From DASQFQ01 sp963730115 (GTDB taxonomy: Bacteria; Actinomycetota; Thermoleophilia; Solirubrobacterales; Solirubrobacteraceae): a stretch of 64,000 nt of DNA. Below the pieces are notes generated by a model, which was given only the letters and a program-made list of their open reading frames with translations, was not told the DNA's origin and did no database searches. The position numbers and the translations under genes are program-made. Position 1 is the stretch's first letter; every line of letters starts with the position of its first letter. Below, one piece after another: positions 60,910-64,000 of the stretch. The DNA lies in NCBI GenBank assembly GCA_963730115.1, contig CAVSQM010000009.1:1-64000 (forward strand), given 5' to 3'.

Positions 60910-60918
60910 GGGCGAGGT

Positions 60919-62620
60919 ATGACTTCTCTCGTCCGCATTCGCACAACGCTGCGCCGCGCCGCCTTCGTGGCCGCCCTCGGTGCCCTCATGGTTCCCGCGA
61001 CTGCGGGCGCCGCCACTCACGCCAAGGCTTCCGCCTCCAAGAAGAAGGTGAAGCTTCCGGTCGTCACCTCCGTCCGACCGATGACCGTGGAAATCGGCCA
61101 GACGCTGGAGATCCGCGGTAAGTACTTCATCCGCGGCCGCTACAAGAACTCCGTCGTCTTCAAGCGCGACGGCGGCCGTGCCGTCTTCGTCAAGGCCAAG
61201 GTCGGCACCAGCAAGCTGCTGCGCGTGACCGTGCCGAAGAAGCTCGAGAAGGAGTTCACGAAGGTCGGCACGGGGGTCGTGCCCACGCGCTTCCGTGTTC
61301 GCATCCTCACGAAGAAGCTCGGCAAGAAGTTCACCAAGCTGACCCGCTCGCCGCTCATCGCGCAGAAGTCGGCGCCGCTGCCCCCGGGCTACGTCGAGTC
61401 CCAGCCGGACGGCGACTGCGACAACGACGGCTCGAAGAACAAGATCGACGCCGACGACGACAACGACGGCCTGACCGACGGCACCGAGGCGAGCCTGAAC
61501 CTCAACCCCTGCAAGGCCGACACGGACGAGGACGGGGTCGAGGACCGCTTCGAGTACGACTGCGATCGCAACGGCGCGCTGAACCGTGACGAGGCCGATG
61601 ACGACAAGGACCTCCTGACCGACGGTGAGGAGCAGTCGATCGGCACGAACCCGTGCTCCGCCGACTCCGACGGCGACAGCGTGGAGGACGGCTACGAGTA
61701 CCGCTCCGCGCTCGACCTCAACGACGACGAGCACCAGGAGACCGAACACGTCGCTGCCCTACCCCGGCAAGCGGCCGTACCCGAACGCGCTGTACGCCGG
61801 ACGCCGGCGTCGACTACGACGGCGACGTCCTGACCCTCGGCGAGGAGCACTCGCTGTGGAAGAAGTACGGCGCGCGGACCCTCAGCGCGCTCAACTACTC
61901 CGACGGCGAGCAGTACTCGATCTCGCGCCGGATCACCTCCGGGCCGGACGCCGGCCGCCGCGAGCCCGACCCTCGTCTCGAGCACCTACAGCAAGCGCAA
62001 CGAGTTCGTCGGCTGGGCGGGGTCCAACGGCTACCGCCAGGTCGAGCTGCAGACCGGCAACCCCTGGTGGGACGTCAACCAGCGTGACACCTTCGGCCTG
62101 TTCGACGTCAACCGCAGCGGCGGTGAGACCAGCGTGGAGCTCGACTACAACGACATGGACGGCGACAGCGTTCCTGTCCGACGACGAGCGTGACGAGGAC
62201 GCCGACGGCCTCACCAACTACGACGAGTCGCACGGTCGCATGTACGAGGAGTACTGGAAGTCGTGCTACTCGATCGAGAAGCCGTACTCGATCGCCTACG
62301 TCGGCACCGACCTCGACGATCCCGACTCGGACGGCGACGGCGTGCGCGACGGCGCCGATGACAGCGACTTCGACGACATCCCGAACCTGATGGAGCTCAG
62401 CCGCTTCGCGGCCTCGGGCTACTTCGACGGCGACGGTATGACGTGCAAGGCGGATCCGGACCTGCCGAAGCCGCCCGACACGTGGCACCCGGGTGCGTAC
62501 GGCCGCGTCAACCCGTTCAACCCGTGCCTGCCGATGCGGTCGCGGACCTGCGCCAAGTACGTGAACGACGCCACCGGCGCTCCGTTCGACGGCTCGCCGA
62601 ACTGGTACTCGCTGCAGTAA
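60919..62620 (+). CDS. Secreted IPT/thrombospondin-type-3-repeat protein, four insertions
   Basis: A signal peptide (RRAAFVAALGALMVPATAGA) precedes an IPT/TIG-like beta domain: VTSVRPMTVEIGQTLEIRGK, NSVVFKRDGGRAVFVKAKVG. From residue 160 acidic repeats DGDCDNDGSKNKIDADDDND, ADTDEDGVEDRFEYDCDRNG, EADDDKDLLTDGEEQSIGTN and ADSDGDSVEDGYEY are calcium-binding type-3 thrombospondin units. Extra bases near 61742, 61800, 61970 and 62170 break the frame; corrected, the chain continues DAGVDYDGDVLTLGEEHSLW, YSKRNEFVGWAGSNGYRQVE, FLSDDERDEDADGLTNYDES and DPDSDGDGVRDGADDSDFDD, ending at TAA 62620. About 565 residues. Likely a surface or released calcium-dependent adhesin; it shares the pilus-type promoter. 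Confidence 0.85.
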
Positions 62621-62649
62621 GTCCCCTCCAGGACTCCTCCTCACGGCCA

Positions 62650-62671
62650 GGGCCCGCCATCCGGCGGGCCC
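62650..62671 (+). terminator. Terminator after the calcium-binding-repeat gene
   Basis: 9-bp perfect stem GGGCCCGCC / GGCGGGCCC with loop ATCC, followed by TGGTCGTTAA. The TTAAG tail is also the -35 of the next promoter. Confidence 0.75.
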
Positions 62672-62677
62672 TGGTCG

Positions 62678-62705
62678 TTAAGGGATCGCGTTGCGAGGCC
62701 GATGC
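62678..62705 (+). promoter_or_regulatory. Sigma-28-like promoter for the membrane protein at 62713
   Basis: TTAAG (62678-62682), 15 nt, GCCGATGC (62698-62705), 7 nt before ATG 62713. One mismatch in the -10 part. Confidence 0.5.
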
Positions 62706-62712
62706 CCTACCC

Positions 62713-63919
62713 ATGTCCCGTCCGCTCCTGCCGTGGGCCGCGCTCGCGGTGCTCGGCGCCGTCTCGCTGGCCTGGCTCGGCCTGCTCGGCTTCGTGTTCA
62801 CCGACTATGAGGCGGAGGCCGCGCCGGCGCTCGCCGCGCTGGTGGGCGACGGGTTCGGGCGGTTCCTCGAGCTGTGCCCCGCGTACGGTGGGTCGCTGAT
62901 CCTCCGCTCTCCGTTCGCGCTGGGCGCTGACGCGCTCGGCGGGGGAGAGGTCGCGGTCTTCCGCGCCGTCGGGATGCCGTGCCTGCTGGCCGGCGCCGCG
63001 CTGGGCGTGGTGCTGGCGGCGCAGCTGCTCGAGCGGAGGGCCGGTCGCGGCACGATCGCGGTGGTGGTGCTGCTGTGCGCCGCCAACCCGATCACGTTGC
63101 GGGCGCTCGACATCGGCCATCCGGAAGAGCTGCTCGGCGCCGTGCTGTGCGCCGGGGCGGTGCTGGCGGGGCTGCGGGAGCGCCCGGTCGCTCGCCGGGG
63201 TCCTGCTCGGGCTGGCGATGGCGAACAAGGCGTGGGCGGTGCTCGCCGTCGGGCCGGTGCTGCTGGCGCTGCCGGCGGGGCGCTGGCGCGCGCTGCTGGT
63301 CGCGGGCGGGCTCGCCGCCGCGGTGATGCTCCCGCTGCTGCTGGCGGCCTCGCCGAGCGCGACGCCGGGGGCCGCCGCGCAGACCAACGAGATCTTCCAG
63401 CCGTGGCAGGTGTGGTGGTTCCTCGGCTCGGCCGGCGAGGTCATCCGCGGCGGCGACGGGCTCGTCAAGGAGGGCTACCGCGCGGCGCCGGGCTGGCTGT
63501 CGCCGATCAGCCACCCGCTGATCGTCCTGGTGGCCGTGCCGCTGTCGCTGCTCGCGTGGCGCCGGAAGTCCGACCCGCTGCTCCTGCTCGCGCTGCTGTT
63601 CATGCTGCGCTGCGTCCTCGACCCGTGGAACACCGACTACTACGCACTGCCGGCGATCATCGCCCTGGTGACGATGGAGACGTGGCGCGGCGAGCGCGCG
63701 CCGGTGCTCGCGCTGGCGCTGACGATGGCGACGTGGGCGACGTGGCAGTGGGTCGTGCCCGCGGCGTCGCCGGACGTCGAGGCGCTCTTCTATCTCGCCT
63801 GGAGCCTGCCGTTCGCCGCCCTGCTGGCGTGGCGGCTCTACGCGCCGGCGCTGCCGGCGACCGCGATGCCCGCGCTCAACCGCGGCGGGCGGGCGAGCGT
63901 CTGGAGCACCACGCAGTAG
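62713..63919 (+). CDS. Polytopic membrane protein, probable GT-C glycosyltransferase, one insertion
   Basis: ATG 62713 starts MSRPLLPWAALAVLGAVSLA, the first helix, and VFTDYEAEAAPALAALVGDG has an acidic loop after it, as in GT-C/PMT-like enzymes. LILRSPFALGADALGGGEVA and LALDIGHPEELLGAVLCAGA-like sequence (HPEE) follow. An extra G near 63190 shifts the frame; the continuation LAGVLLGLAMANKAWAVLAV has the same plan as DUF2029/GT87-type transferases. QPWQVWWFLGSAGEVIRGGD and RCVLDPWNTDYYALPAIIAL, then more helices, complete about 401 residues with 9-10 helices. Activity is inferred from layout only. Its last 82 bases overlap an OsmC gene on the other strand, so the real end may be a little earlier. 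Confidence 0.65.
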
Positions 63920-64000
63920 CGCTCGGTGAGCTTGAGCAGCGTGGCGAGCTCGTCCTCGCTCGCATCCGTCTCGAGCTCGAAGCTGAGTCGCACGTCCTTG
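63838..64000 (-). CDS. OsmC-family protein, C-terminal part (runs off the window)
   Basis: On the minus strand the frame from the window edge reads KDVRLSFELETDASEDELAT, LLKLTERYCVVLQTLARPPR and ends at TAG 63838-63840. E-R-Y-C-x-V-x-Q-T-L is the conserved second cysteine box of the OsmC/Ohr family, whose members reduce organic hydroperoxides with two cysteines. Only the last 53 residues are visible, so the subgroup (OsmC, Ohr or YhfA-like) is not determined. It overlaps the convergent membrane-protein gene by 82 bases. Confidence 0.8.
   Translation of the reverse strand, partial: KDVRLSFELETDASEDELATLLKLTERYCVVLQTLARPPRLSAGIAVAGSAGA

Overview
The window is very GC-rich DNA with GTG starts, short overlaps between genes and a type IV pilus locus that has PilB, PilT, PilC, PilM, PilN, PilO, PilD and pilins but no PilQ secretin. 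That points to a monoderm actinobacterium. The order alaS-ruvX-mltG-aroE-pilBTC and aroC-aroKB-aroQ-pepP, with protein styles seen in Solirubrobacter and Conexibacter, suggests Thermoleophilia, Solirubrobacterales. This is inference from gene content; no database was searched.

Layout. Bases 1-2836 look like the end of an integrated element: a decayed universal-stress-protein fragment, a small frameshifted protein, an excisionase-like HTH protein and a frameshifted tyrosine recombinase facing the 3' end of a CAU tRNA. Bases 2927-7679 hold small genes (BON protein, Hcp-like protein, Tim44-like protein, formiminotransferase, metallo-hydrolase), nearly all broken by single-base indels. Bases 8059-19257 are mostly housekeeping: CAP protein, hisS, aspS, a NifU-like/MnmA fusion, an HxlR/MFS pair, alaS, ruvX. 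A 1661-residue PAS/coiled-coil protein follows, then mltG, aroE and pilB-pilT-pilC. Bases 30932-38531 are mixed genes: ribosomal-protection-type GTPase, 2OG oxygenase, RsbA-type regulator, paired FluC channels, GNAT and others. Bases 38517-47176 are a surface-glycan cluster of a flippase and glycosyltransferases. Bases 47214-56612 are the second pilus block: minor pilins, major pilin with a GEMM riboswitch, pilM, pilD, pilN, pilO and a pilP-position gene. The end has aroC, a fused aroK-aroB, aroQ, an M24 peptidase, a secreted calcium-binding-repeat protein, a membrane protein and the end of an OsmC gene.

The most interesting pattern is regulatory. Ten sites fit TNAAG or a close variant, 15-16 nt, then GCCGATA or a close variant, the shape of a sigma-28 (FliA/WhiG family) promoter. 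They lie before pilB, pilT, the minor-pilin operon, the pilin riboswitch, pilM, pilN, a glycosyltransferase, the calcium-binding-repeat protein and two envelope-associated genes. With the GEMM-I (c-di-GMP class) riboswitch before pilA this looks like a dispersed pilus/surface regulon under WhiG-type sigma and cyclic-dinucleotide control. Housekeeping and glycan genes instead often have a TANNNT box 6-8 nt before the start codon, as expected for leaderless transcripts.

About 30 reading-frame breaks occur, and almost all are resolved by removing a single base (usually G or C). They cluster at 0.8-7.2 kb and are rare or absent at 8-30 kb. I treat most as sequence or assembly errors, so many genes marked broken are probably intact in the organism.
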